The position numbers and the translations under genes are program-made. The notes below the pieces were generated by a model. That model was not told where the DNA came from. It saw only the letters and a list, made by a program, of their open reading frames with translations, and ran no database searches. 36,652 nt of DNA, taken from assembly GCA_017551665.1 (NCBI GenBank), contig JAFZLB010000047.1, forward strand, positions 1 through 36,652. The letters are read 5' to 3'. The DNA comes from Lachnospiraceae bacterium (GTDB lineage: Bacteria; Bacillota; Clostridia; Lachnospirales; Lachnospiraceae). Positions 15,419-23,144 of the stretch are shown here, in pieces (the first letter of the stretch is position 1; each line of letters begins with the position of its first letter).

Positions 15419-17116
15419 ATGAGCAAACGAATCTTAATTGTAGGTGGTGTGGCCGGCGGCGCTTCCGTCGCGGCAAGAGCAAGGCGCATTGATGAGGACG
15501 CGAAGATCATCATGTTTGAGCGGGGACCGAATGTGTCCTTCTCCAACTGCTGCCTGCCCTTCTTTCTCTCGCGCACGGTTGCGCATTCCGCGGATCTTGT
15601 CCTGATGGATCCCGCGCAGTTCAAAAACCAGTACAACATCGAGGCACGCACGGGTTACGAAGTCACCGCCATCAACCGCAAGAAAAAGACGGTCACGGTG
15701 AAGAACGTCAAGACCGGCAAAAAGACGGAGGAAGCGTATGACACGCTCTTCCTTTCGCCGGGTGCCGCGCCCGTGAAGCCGAAGGCGATTGCCGGCGTGA
15801 ACAACAAGAACGTGTTCACCATCCGCAACGTCGTGGACATTGCCGCGCTGGACGCCTATATCCGCAAGCATAAGGTGCAGGACATTGCGGTGATCGGCGG
15901 CGGCTTCATCGGCATGGAGGCTGCGGAAAACTTACGGGAGGGCGGTTTCAACGTCACGCTGATCGATGCGATGGAACAGGTCATGACGCCCTTTGATGAT
16001 GATATGGCGCAGATTCTGCACCGCGAGATGCATGACAAGGGCGTGAAGCTCCTGCTGGGGAGCGGAGTGAAATCCATCGGCGCTTCCGACGTGACGCTTG
16101 CGGACGGCAAGAAGGTCAAGGCGCAGGCGGTGGTGCTGGCCATCGGTGTCAGGCCGGAGACGGAGCTTGCGGCAAAGGCCGGTCTGGAGCTTGGCGAGAC
16201 CGGTGCCATTAAGGTCGATCACAACTATCAGACCTCCGATCCCGACATTTACGCGGTCGGCGATGCGATCGAAGTTTACAATCAGCTGACGCACAAGCCG
16301 GGCCGCCTCACCATGGCCGGTCCCGCACAGCGGCAGGCACGCGCCGCGGCGGATGCGCTTTACGGCATTCCGCATAACAACAAGGGCGTTGTCGGTTCCT
16401 CCTGCGTCCGCGTCTTTGACTTAAACGCGGCCTGCACCGGCCTGAACGAAAAGGCCTGCAAGGCGGCGGGCATCCCTTATGATTTTGTTTACGTGATTCC
16501 GGGCGACAAGGTGGGACTGATGCCGGGGGCAAACCCCATGCACTTCAAGCTGCTCTTTGAGTACCCGACCGGAAAGATTCTGGGCGCACAGGCCATCGGC
16601 AAGGGCACGGCGGACAAGCGCATTGATGTCATCGCCACGCTGATCCAGATGGGCGGCACGCTCGAGGACTTGAAGGAACTGGAGCTCTGCTATTCGCCGG
16701 CATACTCCACCGCGAAGGACGTCGTCAATCACGCGGCGCTCGTGGGGCTCAACATCCTGTACGGCAAATTCAAACAGGTGAAGGTGAACGAGGTGCGTGA
16801 TCTGGTGAAGAAGAAAGCGCTCATCATTGACGTGCGCGAGCTCGGTGAATACAAGCTCGGTCACATCAAGGGCGCGAAGAACATTCCGCTGAGCGAGTTC
16901 CGCAAGCGCATGAAGGAGATTCCGAAGAACAAGCCGGTCTATCTGCACTGCCGTTCCTCGCAGCGTTCCTACAACGCGCTGCTGGCGTTGCAGGCAAACG
17001 GATATGACCAGGTGTATAACATTTCCGGTTCTTACCTCGGGATCTGCAACTACGAATACTTCCACGATCAGGTCACGGGAAGGGATAAGATTGTAACGGA
17101 GTATAACTTCAACTGA
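15419..17116 (+). CDS. FAD/NAD(P)H CoA-disulfide (persulfide) reductase fused to rhodanese
   Basis: The 565-aa protein joins a pyridine-nucleotide-disulfide oxidoreductase (1-450) to a C-terminal rhodanese domain (about 465-560). The FAD motif is GGVAGGASVAAR (9-20), the NAD(P)H motif is VIGGGFIGMEAAE near 160-172, and DIYAVGDA binds FAD. The single active Cys of CoA-disulfide reductases is C44 in SFSNCCLPFF, where an extra Cys (C45) follows. The rhodanese Cys is C511 in LHCRSSQRS. Such fusions reduce CoA persulfide, polysulfide or CoA disulfide, a fitting last step for sulfur imported by the upstream genes. AAAGGAG precedes the ATG. It ends 23 bp from the convergent ABC unit, and I see no terminator there. 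Confidence 0.9.
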   Translation: MSKRILIVGGVAGGASVAARARRIDEDAKIIMFERGPNVSFSNCCLPFFLSRTVAHSADLVLMDPAQFKNQYNIEARTGYEVTAINRKKKTVTVKNVKTGKKTEEAYDTLFLSPGAAPVKPKAIAGVNNKNVFTIRNVVDIAALDAYIRKHKVQDIAVIGGGFIGMEAAENLREGGFNVTLIDAMEQVMTPFDDDMAQILHREMHDKGVKLLLGSGVKSIGASDVTLADGKKVKAQAVVLAIGVRPETELAAKAGLELGETGAIKVDHNYQTSDPDIYAVGDAIEVYNQLTHKPGRLTMAGPAQRQARAAADALYGIPHNNKGVVGSSCVRVFDLNAACTGLNEKACKAAGIPYDFVYVIPGDKVGLMPGANPMHFKLLFEYPTGKILGAQAIGKGTADKRIDVIATLIQMGGTLEDLKELELCYSPAYSTAKDVVNHAALVGLNILYGKFKQVKVNEVRDLVKKKALIIDVRELGEYKLGHIKGAKNIPLSEFRKRMKEIPKNKPVYLHCRSSQRSYNALLALQANGYDQVYNISGSYLGICNYEYFHDQVTGRDKIVTEYNFN

Positions 17117-17139
17117 CCGACGCTTTCGTGGGAGAGGCC

Positions 17140-17775
17140 TCAGAGACTGATGATGCGGTCACCGAGGGCTTTCGCTTCCACCCTGTCGTGGGTGACGAGG
17201 ATGGCGGTTTTGCCCTGTTCCTTAATGAGGCGGCGGATCAGATCGTGCATCTCCAAACGGGTCTCCTCATCCAGGCTGGAAAAGGGCTCGTCCATCAGAA
17301 ACAACAAAGGCTGTAAGGACAGCGCGCGTGCGAGAGCCGCGCGCTGTTTCATGCCGCCGGAGAGCGCGTTCGGACAGGCGTTTGCGAAGGCCGTCAGACC
17401 GGTGTCCGCAAGAAAGCGCTCCGCCGCGGCCTCGCGCTCCTTTGCCGGAATCCCGGTTTTTTTCATCGCGTAGCAGAGGTTTTCCTTCACGCTGAACCAG
17501 GGGAAGAGCTGGTCAAAGCTCTGGAAGATCATCATGCGGTCTTTGCCGGGTGTTTGGACGGGCGCACTGTCCAGAAGAATGCTGCCGTCATCCGGCGCAA
17601 GGAAGCCGCCGATCGTGCGCAGCAGCGTTGTCTTTCCGCAGCCGCTTTTTCCCGTGACGACAAGGAATTCTCCCTGCGCCACGTCAAAGCTTAAGTCTTC
17701 AAGCACCCGCAGCCGCGCGCCGTCTTCGCCCGCGGGATAGGAAACGCATAAATTCCGGATTTCCAGAAAGCTCAT
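17140..17775 (-). CDS. ABC transporter ATP-binding protein, second sulfonate/nitrate-type importer
   Basis: This 211-aa ATPase has Walker A GKSGCGKTT (42-50), Q-loop MIFQSFDQLFPW, signature LSGGMKQ (138-144), Walker B LLFLMDEP (157-164) and switch His in LVTHD. It stops directly after DRIISL, so it lacks the 30-50 C-terminal residues common in relatives and is compact rather than broken. The ATG at 17775 overlaps the permease stop as ATGA, so translation is coupled; an upstream in-frame ATG (17790) lies within the permease gene and is less likely. Last gene of a minus-strand unit starting with the ATP-grasp gene. Confidence 0.85.
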   Translation of the reverse strand: MSFLEIRNLCVSYPAGEDGARLRVLEDLSFDVAQGEFLVVTGKSGCGKTTLLRTIGGFLAPDDGSILLDSAPVQTPGKDRMMIFQSFDQLFPWFSVKENLCYAMKKTGIPAKEREAAAERFLADTGLTAFANACPNALSGGMKQRAALARALSLQPLLFLMDEPFSSLDEETRLEMHDLIRRLIKEQGKTAILVTHDRVEAKALGDRIISL

Positions 17776-18560
17776 GTCCGCATCCCCCATTTATCCACGG
17801 TCTGTTTTTCGATCAGACGAAAGAGCAGGCCTTCCACGAAAATGCCGATGAGCACCACGATGAGAATGCCGGCAAAGAGCCCCGCCGTATCCATGAAGGT
17901 GCGCCGGGTCAGAAGGTAAGAGCCGATGCCGCCGTAGGCACCGACGGCACCGAAGACCATCTCCGCGCCGATGAAGGCCCGCCAGCTTCTGGCCCAGGCG
18001 GTCTTTAAGCCCGCAATCAATTCCGGTGCGGCATAGCGCAGCCGGATTTCAAAAAAGACGGCGGTCTGCGACATCGAGAGACTCTTTCCGAGATCCGTAT
18101 AAAGCTCCGGTGTCCGCTCCAGTCCGGTCACGAGATTCAGCAGCAGCGGCCAGAGCGCGGAATGGACGATGAGCGCGAAGACCGCGCCTGTGCCCGTGCC
18201 GAACCACAGGATGATGAGCGGCATGAGCGCAAGTCCCGGCAGGGGATGCGCGATGGTGCAAAGCACCTGCACCAGTGCCTCGGGGATTTCATGCAGGCGC
18301 GACAAATAAGCGAGGAACAGCGCCAACACAAAAGAGCAGAGCATTCCGCCGGCAATCATGCCGAGGGAAAACAGGGTCTGTGTGAGGAGCCGGCCTTCCG
18401 TCGCGTCACGGACAAGCGCACTCAGAATATCGCCGATGCCCGGAAGCATCAGCGGTGAGATATCACTGAGCCGTACGGTCAGTTCCCAGGCAAGCAAGAG
18501 GACAAGAACCCAGATCCACCGGTACAGGCGATTCTTTTTTTTATGACCGCTATCGTTCAT
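17772..18560 (-). CDS. ABC transporter permease, second sulfonate/nitrate-type importer
   Basis: This 262-aa inner-membrane protein has a basic N-terminus, about six membrane segments and a BPD_transp_1 core; the EAA-like loop lies around LYTDLGKSLSMSQTAVFFEI. It belongs to the same SsuC/TauC-type group as the gene at 11438 but is clearly divergent, so the two importers are unlikely to be a recent duplication. Its ATG overlaps the stop of the binding-protein gene (ATGA), and its own stop overlaps the ATPase start, so all three are translationally coupled. Confidence 0.85.
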   Translation of the reverse strand: MNDSGHKKKNRLYRWIWVLVLLLAWELTVRLSDISPLMLPGIGDILSALVRDATEGRLLTQTLFSLGMIAGGMLCSFVLALFLAYLSRLHEIPEALVQVLCTIAHPLPGLALMPLIILWFGTGTGAVFALIVHSALWPLLLNLVTGLERTPELYTDLGKSLSMSQTAVFFEIRLRYAAPELIAGLKTAWARSWRAFIGAEMVFGAVGAYGGIGSYLLTRRTFMDTAGLFAGILIVVLIGIFVEGLLFRLIEKQTVDKWGMRT

Positions 18561-19555
18561 TCAAATACCAGATCCTCTGTCGGGATTGCGTTCCTAAGAA
18601 AGCCGCAGGAGAGCATCGCGTCGCGCATCGCCTCAATTCCCTGCAATTCGGTGGAATAAATCGTGCCGTTGTATGTCATCTGTTCGTACAGCGCCTCCGG
18701 GGAAATGCCGTAGACCGGTGCCAGTTCCGCGGAGACCGCTTCGGTGTTTCGGTTGATTTCATCAATCGCTTCCGCCAGCGTTTCGTAAAAGAGATCATAG
18801 GTCTCGCGGTTGTTCTCGTAGGTTTCTTCCATCGCCACGGAGCAGATAAAGGTGAAGGGCTCTCCCATGATGTCTGTGCCGTCGGCCATCCGGTGCATTC
18901 CGTGAGAAAGCTCTTTCTGGATATAAGGCGGCGTCGTCACATGCACGCTGATCTCCGTGCCGGAGAGCAGGGCGTTTACGGCGTCGGGATGCGTCATGGA
19001 CACGAGCTGCGCGTCCAGCGCTGAGGCGTCGCCCAGCTGTTCCTTTGCGAGCAACGACAGCAGCACATGCTGCGTACAGCCGGGGGAGAGAATCGCGATG
19101 CGGTCGTTTTCGTTAAGATCCTTCAGGCTTTGCACGCTGTCGCTTCGCGTGATGACGGCCACCTCATTGGCACTTAAGGCGCAGGCGTATTTCCAGGGCA
19201 TGCCGTTGTCCATGCCGATCAGCACCGGACAGACGCCCATGAAGCCGAAGGTGATTTCCCCGTTCAGCATGCCCTCGCGGATGGGCGTGGGTCCTCCCAA
19301 CTGCCGCCACTCGACCGTGACGCCGGGCATGTTTTCTTCAAGCATTCCGCGCGCCTTCATCAGCTCCAGCGGAGCATAGGCCGTGCCGAACTGATAGCCG
19401 ATCACGACGCGTTGCTGCTCTTTTTTTGCGGTGCAGGAAAAGAGCGTTGCCGTGAGTGTTGCCGTCAGCATCAGGAGGAGAAGGCGGCTTGCGGCTTTCC
19501 GGAAGAAATGCACGCGGCCATATTCTGTTTTGTGTTTTCGCTTGCGAGGTATCAT
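18557..19555 (-). CDS. NMT1/SsuA-like substrate-binding lipoprotein
   Basis: The product is a solute-binding protein of the nitrate/sulfonate/thiamine-precursor group, with a long basic N-terminus, a hydrophobic segment and lipobox LFSC. Binding-domain features include VVIGYQFGTAYAPLELMKARGML and a GEITFGFMG segment. The start is uncertain. ATG 19555 has GGAGAA 9 nt upstream and is used here (332 aa). ATG 19594, 1 nt beyond the ATP-grasp stop, and GTG 19513, which would give a normal-length signal peptide, are alternatives. No TauA-specific string is seen, so the ligand differs or is unknown. The upstream neighbour is the ATP-grasp gene. Confidence 0.82.
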   Translation of the reverse strand: MIPRKRKHKTEYGRVHFFRKAASRLLLLMLTATLTATLFSCTAKKEQQRVVIGYQFGTAYAPLELMKARGMLEENMPGVTVEWRQLGGPTPIREGMLNGEITFGFMGVCPVLIGMDNGMPWKYACALSANEVAVITRSDSVQSLKDLNENDRIAILSPGCTQHVLLSLLAKEQLGDASALDAQLVSMTHPDAVNALLSGTEISVHVTTPPYIQKELSHGMHRMADGTDIMGEPFTFICSVAMEETYENNRETYDLFYETLAEAIDEINRNTEAVSAELAPVYGISPEALYEQMTYNGTIYSTELQGIEAMRDAMLSCGFLRNAIPTEDLVFE

Positions 19556-19595
19556 CCGAAAAAACTTCTCCGTTTTGAGCGCGTCGTGAATCATG

Positions 19596-20912
19596 TCAGG
19601 ATTCCGTAAAGCCCGTCAGCTCCCGCTGCAGCAGATCTTCGCCCGTGGTGCTTTCCACGCGAAGCGTTTCGAAAAAGCGGCGGACATGTGTCCCGATTTC
19701 TTTTGGATCTCCGAAGATCACCGCGTGTCCGAAACGGGCCGTGGCGTTCCGCATTTCCGGGACGGTGTCCCCTTCTTTGAAGTTGTAAGCACAGTCCGCG
19801 ACGCCGGGAAGCGCAAGCAGCGTTTCCGCGGGCGTGATGTGTTTGACGGTGCCGGGGCGGCAGAACAGCAGCGGTACAAAGCAGCGCTGCGGAGCGCTGT
19901 CGTCATGGCAGGCGGGGGCCGGAAAAACGTTCGCTGTCGCGTGCTCCGGTAACCCCAGCGCAAGATCGATGGCCGCGTCCAGGATGTCAAAGCCCGTGAG
20001 ATATGGGATCGTGATGTCCTCAAAGGCACCGCCGATGCGGCAGGCGATTTCATTGGCAAAGAGCGCACCGTCACTGCTGCGCCGAAGTATCTGGAAATAG
20101 AAGGGCCCTTCCGTCAGGGAAAAGGCCTTCGTCACCTGCCGGCACAGCGCAATGATTTCATCCTTCTGCGCGATGTAGACGGAAGGATAGCGATGCCCCG
20201 TACAGACGCCGATGTGTACCGTGTCCGGATAATGCAGGCGGTCCGTGATCGTCAGCGGGAAAAAGACGCCGTCCCTGACCCAGCCGCTCACCGTGATTTC
20301 GCCGCTGTCCCTATGTGCGCCGTCAGCCTGCGCCGCGGTCGCGATGTATTCTTCCACCAGACAGGTATCTTCCCCGGAAAACGAAAGCGTTTCCGGCAGA
20401 TCGTGCAGCAGCTCTTCTTCGGAACGCGCGAGGAACACGCCCCGCTGTCCCTGGGAATCCAGGGGCTTGAGGACAAAGGGTGCCTGCAGCGAAAACGGCT
20501 GTGCCTTGCCTTCCGCGTCCGTAAAGACGCCGTCCCCGCGCAGGAACTGCCAGGCGGGCGTCGGAATCCCCGCCGCGAGGTAGAGGCGCTTCATTTCCCG
20601 CTTGTTCGTCACGGCCAGCGCCTGTTCCACGGAAAGCGCAGTCGGCAGCCCGCAGGCTTCCGCCACCCGCGCCGCCGTCAGCACCGGCTGGTCCGTTCCG
20701 ACGGCCAGCACGCCGTCGATCCGCTCCTCCTTTGCCGCGCGGATGCAGGCTTCCGCGTCGAAGGTGCTGACCCCGATATGCACATCCGCGAGCTCCTTCC
20801 CCGGCGGATGCGCCGTATAATCAATCAGTACGGTCTCGATGCCGCGCGCCCGCGCCCGTTTCAGCGCGTGCAGCTGACAATTCGACCCGCCCAGAATCAT
20901 TAATTTGCTCAT
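19596..20912 (-). CDS. ATP-grasp ligase of unknown substrate
   Basis: This 438-aa protein has an N-terminal preATP-grasp Rossmann part (MILGGSNCQLHALKRARARG), an ATP-binding part with FVLKPLDSQGQRGV and VEEYI, and the metal/ATP site NEIACRIGG. These are the marks of carboxylate-amine (or thiol) ligases that form an acyl-phosphate from ATP; the substrate pair cannot be predicted. It heads a tight unit with an ABC importer, so it may modify the imported compound. ATG 20912 is chosen because TATAAT overlaps the other ATG (20921), placing the transcript start at or next to 20912; no ribosome site is present, so the mRNA looks leaderless. Confidence 0.82.
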   Translation of the reverse strand: MSKLMILGGSNCQLHALKRARARGIETVLIDYTAHPPGKELADVHIGVSTFDAEACIRAAKEERIDGVLAVGTDQPVLTAARVAEACGLPTALSVEQALAVTNKREMKRLYLAAGIPTPAWQFLRGDGVFTDAEGKAQPFSLQAPFVLKPLDSQGQRGVFLARSEEELLHDLPETLSFSGEDTCLVEEYIATAAQADGAHRDSGEITVSGWVRDGVFFPLTITDRLHYPDTVHIGVCTGHRYPSVYIAQKDEIIALCRQVTKAFSLTEGPFYFQILRRSSDGALFANEIACRIGGAFEDITIPYLTGFDILDAAIDLALGLPEHATANVFPAPACHDDSAPQRCFVPLLFCRPGTVKHITPAETLLALPGVADCAYNFKEGDTVPEMRNATARFGHAVIFGDPKEIGTHVRRFFETLRVESTTGEDLLQRELTGFTES

Positions 20913-20919
20913 GCTGTCC

Positions 20920-20948
20920 ATTATACTACACAGAGGAGCCGCTTTACA
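20920..20948 (-). promoter_or_regulatory. Promoter of the ATP-grasp/ABC unit
   Basis: On the minus strand, TGTAAA (20948-20943), a 17-bp spacer and TATAAT (20925-20920) make a good sigma-A promoter. The -10 ends 7 nt before ATG 20912, so the mRNA would start at or within two bases of the start codon. Confidence 0.65.
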
Positions 20949-20960
20949 GCAGCTCCTCTG
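20931..20960. repeat. Perfect 9-bp dyad straddling the -35 region
   Basis: CAGAGGAGC (20931-20939) and GCTCCTCTG (20952-20960) are perfect inverted arms 12 bp apart. The -35 box of the ATP-grasp promoter lies between them. Without a T-run it is not a convincing terminator, so an operator is the better reading. A 12-bp palindrome, ATGAATATTCAT, lies at 20974-20985. Confidence 0.55.
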
Positions 20961-21032
20961 AGGAATTCAAGAAATGAATATTCATGCCGCGCCCGGTGGA
21001 TACATCAGCTGCCGAGGCAGGCGTTCGTTACG

Positions 21033-22010
21033 TTAATCCGTAACCACCGGATAGCCGTTCTCCAGCCACCCGAAGCCGTCTTCTTTCCCCATGCCGCCGT
21101 TGAGGTTGTACGCCTCGTAGCCCAGCATGCGCAGCACCGCCATCACCTGGGAGGCCGTCTGGCCGGTGTAGCAGTACACGATCACCGGCTTGTCCGTCGG
21201 GATCTCGGAGAAGGATTCCTGCATGCCCTTGCCGAAAGGAATGTTCATCGCGCCCGCGATGTGCCCCTTCGCGTAGTCCTCCGCCTGACGGACGGAGAGG
21301 ATGGTGTATTCGTCGCTTTCCGCGTCCACAAGCGCCTTCAGATCATCCACCGGGAAGTTGAAGTACTTGTAGTTGTGGCCGTCGGCTTCTTTGTAATAAT
21401 CCGTGATTGCGGAGGCAATCGACGCGTCCACCGGATAGCTGCCGCCCGGAAGCTCATTGGCGTCGGTTTCCGTGTAGGCTTCAAAGCCGTCCGCCTGGGA
21501 AATGCCGCGGTTCCAGCCGCTCTGGATGTTGATGGCGTACTTGCCGGCGATGTTTAAGAGCGCCACGGTCTGGGAAGAGGTCTGTCCCGTGTAGCAGTTC
21601 ACGAAGACGGTCTTGTCATCCGGAATCTTGTCCAGATTGGCGGGGATTTCCTGATAAGGAATGTTGACCGCGCCCTTTAAGTGGCTCTCGCCGTAGGCGT
21701 CCGCCTGACGCACGTCAATGATGAGGATGTCCTCACCGGCATCGATCTTTGCGAAAAGATCCGCGGGAGAGATCTGGTTGTTGCCGATTTCGCCCCAGGG
21801 GAAGTTGTTAAAGTAATTCATCGCGGCGTCTTCCAGCGCATTGCCCGCCGGTGCCGCTTCTTCCGTGCTTGCCGCAGCGGCCGTGCTCTGTTCCGCCGGT
21901 GCCGCAGAGCTTGCCGCGCCGCCGGAGCTGCCGCCGGAACCTCCGCCGCAGGCTGCCAGTGCGCCCGTAACAAGCATCAGAGCCATTGTCAGTGCGAGTT
22001 TCTTTTTCAT
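21033..22010 (-). CDS. Exported lipoprotein with two active rhodanese domains
   Basis: This 325-aa lipoprotein has a signal peptide ending LAAC (C21) and a Gly/Ser/Ala-rich tether (22-57). Two rhodanese domains follow (about 78-175 and 215-322), each with an intact loop: C139 in NCYTGQTSSQ and C280 in YCYTGQTASQ. The near-identical loops suggest an internal duplication. Rhodaneses carry sulfane sulfur as a Cys persulfide, and here that happens outside the membrane. GGAGGAG lies 7 nt before the ATG. The gene follows the other rhodanese after 45 bp; the promoter of the ATP-grasp gene lies just downstream. Confidence 0.9.
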   Translation of the reverse strand: MKKKLALTMALMLVTGALAACGGGSGGSSGGAASSAAPAEQSTAAAASTEEAAPAGNALEDAAMNYFNNFPWGEIGNNQISPADLFAKIDAGEDILIIDVRQADAYGESHLKGAVNIPYQEIPANLDKIPDDKTVFVNCYTGQTSSQTVALLNIAGKYAINIQSGWNRGISQADGFEAYTETDANELPGGSYPVDASIASAITDYYKEADGHNYKYFNFPVDDLKALVDAESDEYTILSVRQAEDYAKGHIAGAMNIPFGKGMQESFSEIPTDKPVIVYCYTGQTASQVMAVLRMLGYEAYNLNGGMGKEDGFGWLENGYPVVTD

Positions 22011-22055
22011 CTTGTTTCTCCTCCTTGGTAAAATATGATAAACACTGTGTATCGC

Positions 22056-22967
22056 TTAAGACGCGTCCTGTTTGGCGGGAGCCGCAGCGCCTTCCGGCAG
22101 TTCGATCGGATTGCTGGCGTTGGCGGACCACTCCAAAAAGGCCCCGTCATAAAGCTTGATGTTGCGGTAGCCGGCTTCATACAGCTGCACAAAGACCGGC
22201 GCGGCACGGAAGGAGGACCGGCAGTAGATGATGATCTCATCCTCCGGGTAAATGCCGCGTTCCTTGTAATTGATCCGCGTCATTTCCTTTACCTTGAAGG
22301 TGCCGTCTTCGTAATAATTCTCCAGATAGTTGTACATCACGGCCGTCGGGATCTTGCCCTCGGTCATGTATTCTTCGTCGCTGCGCACGTCCAGAAGCGT
22401 CACACCTTCCCGCGGGTTGTCCACGAAATCCTTGACATAAGCCATCTTGACGTTGTACTCCCCGAGCGCTTCTCCGGCGGTAAAGCTTGCGGGCGTCACG
22501 GAAGGGACGGCGTCCGTCACCGTCAGCCCCGCGGCCTGGATCGCCGCAAAGCCGCCGTTCACCACCTTCACCCGGTCAAAGCCGTACATGTACAGCGTCC
22601 AGAGCAGACGTGAGGCGCTCATCTTGTCCGTATCATAGGCGATGACGGTGGAATCATTGGAGATGCCGTTCGCGCCCATGACTTCCTCGACCTTTGCCTT
22701 CGAGGTCAGCATATTGGCCACCGGCACGCTGATCACGAGATCAGAGGAAGGGATGTTCACCGCGCCTTCCAGATGTGATACGGCGTAATCCTCCGGGGAC
22801 TGCATGTCCACGAAAACAACGCCGTCCTGTCCCATGAGGGCCGCCAGATCCTCCGCGCCGATGATCAGGGATTCTGTTGTATCAGCGTATTCATGCGTTG
22901 CGCAACCGGAAAGAGCGGACAGTGTCAGTGTGCCCGCAAGAAAGAATAAAAGGAAAAACTTCTTCAT
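22056..22967 (-). CDS. Exported thiosulfate/mercaptopyruvate sulfurtransferase-type lipoprotein
   Basis: This 303-aa lipoprotein has lipobox LSGC (C22). It has the two-domain plan of classic sulfurtransferases: the first rhodanese domain lacks the Cys (D112 in VIAYDTDK) and the second has the active C249 in IYCRSSFRAA. The donor may be thiosulfate or 3-mercaptopyruvate; the CRSSFR loop does not decide. The ATG at 22967, with GGAGGA upstream, is preferred over an ORF start at 23030 that would give a poor signal. It is divergent from pfkA and probably heads a two-gene unit with the second rhodanese lipoprotein. Confidence 0.9.
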   Translation of the reverse strand: MKKFFLLFFLAGTLTLSALSGCATHEYADTTESLIIGAEDLAALMGQDGVVFVDMQSPEDYAVSHLEGAVNIPSSDLVISVPVANMLTSKAKVEEVMGANGISNDSTVIAYDTDKMSASRLLWTLYMYGFDRVKVVNGGFAAIQAAGLTVTDAVPSVTPASFTAGEALGEYNVKMAYVKDFVDNPREGVTLLDVRSDEEYMTEGKIPTAVMYNYLENYYEDGTFKVKEMTRINYKERGIYPEDEIIIYCRSSFRAAPVFVQLYEAGYRNIKLYDGAFLEWSANASNPIELPEGAAAPAKQDAS

Positions 22968-23074
22968 GGTACTCACTCCTCCTACATGGAAATATTGTAG
23001 CATAAAAGAGGAAAAAAGTACAGGAAGCACGGCGGTGTTTTTCGGCTGCGGCGCATATTTTTTCGCGGTTTATC

Positions 23075-23103
23075 TTGCATGAAATCATGAATTTTAATAA
23101 AAT
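23075..23103 (+). promoter_or_regulatory. Sigma-A promoter within a conserved ~50-bp element, copy 2 (pfkA)
   Basis: TTGCAT (23075-23080), a 17-bp spacer and TAAAAT (23098-23103) point to pfkA. The block 23054-23104 is nearly identical to 9310-9359. A minus-strand TACAAT near 22992 may be the -10 of the divergent rhodanese gene, but its -35 is poor. Confidence 0.7.
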
Positions 23104-23144
23104 ATGAAGTGGAACCGCAAACCGAAAAAGAAGAAGAGTGAACT

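Noticed and set aside
17117..17139. Terminator between the convergent reductase and ABC genes
   Set aside because: Only a short GAGGCCTC palindrome without a T-run is present in the 23-bp gap.
20931..20960. Reading the 9-bp dyad as the terminator of the rhodanese unit
   Set aside because: No T-run on either strand, and the arms surround a good promoter, so an operator is more likely.
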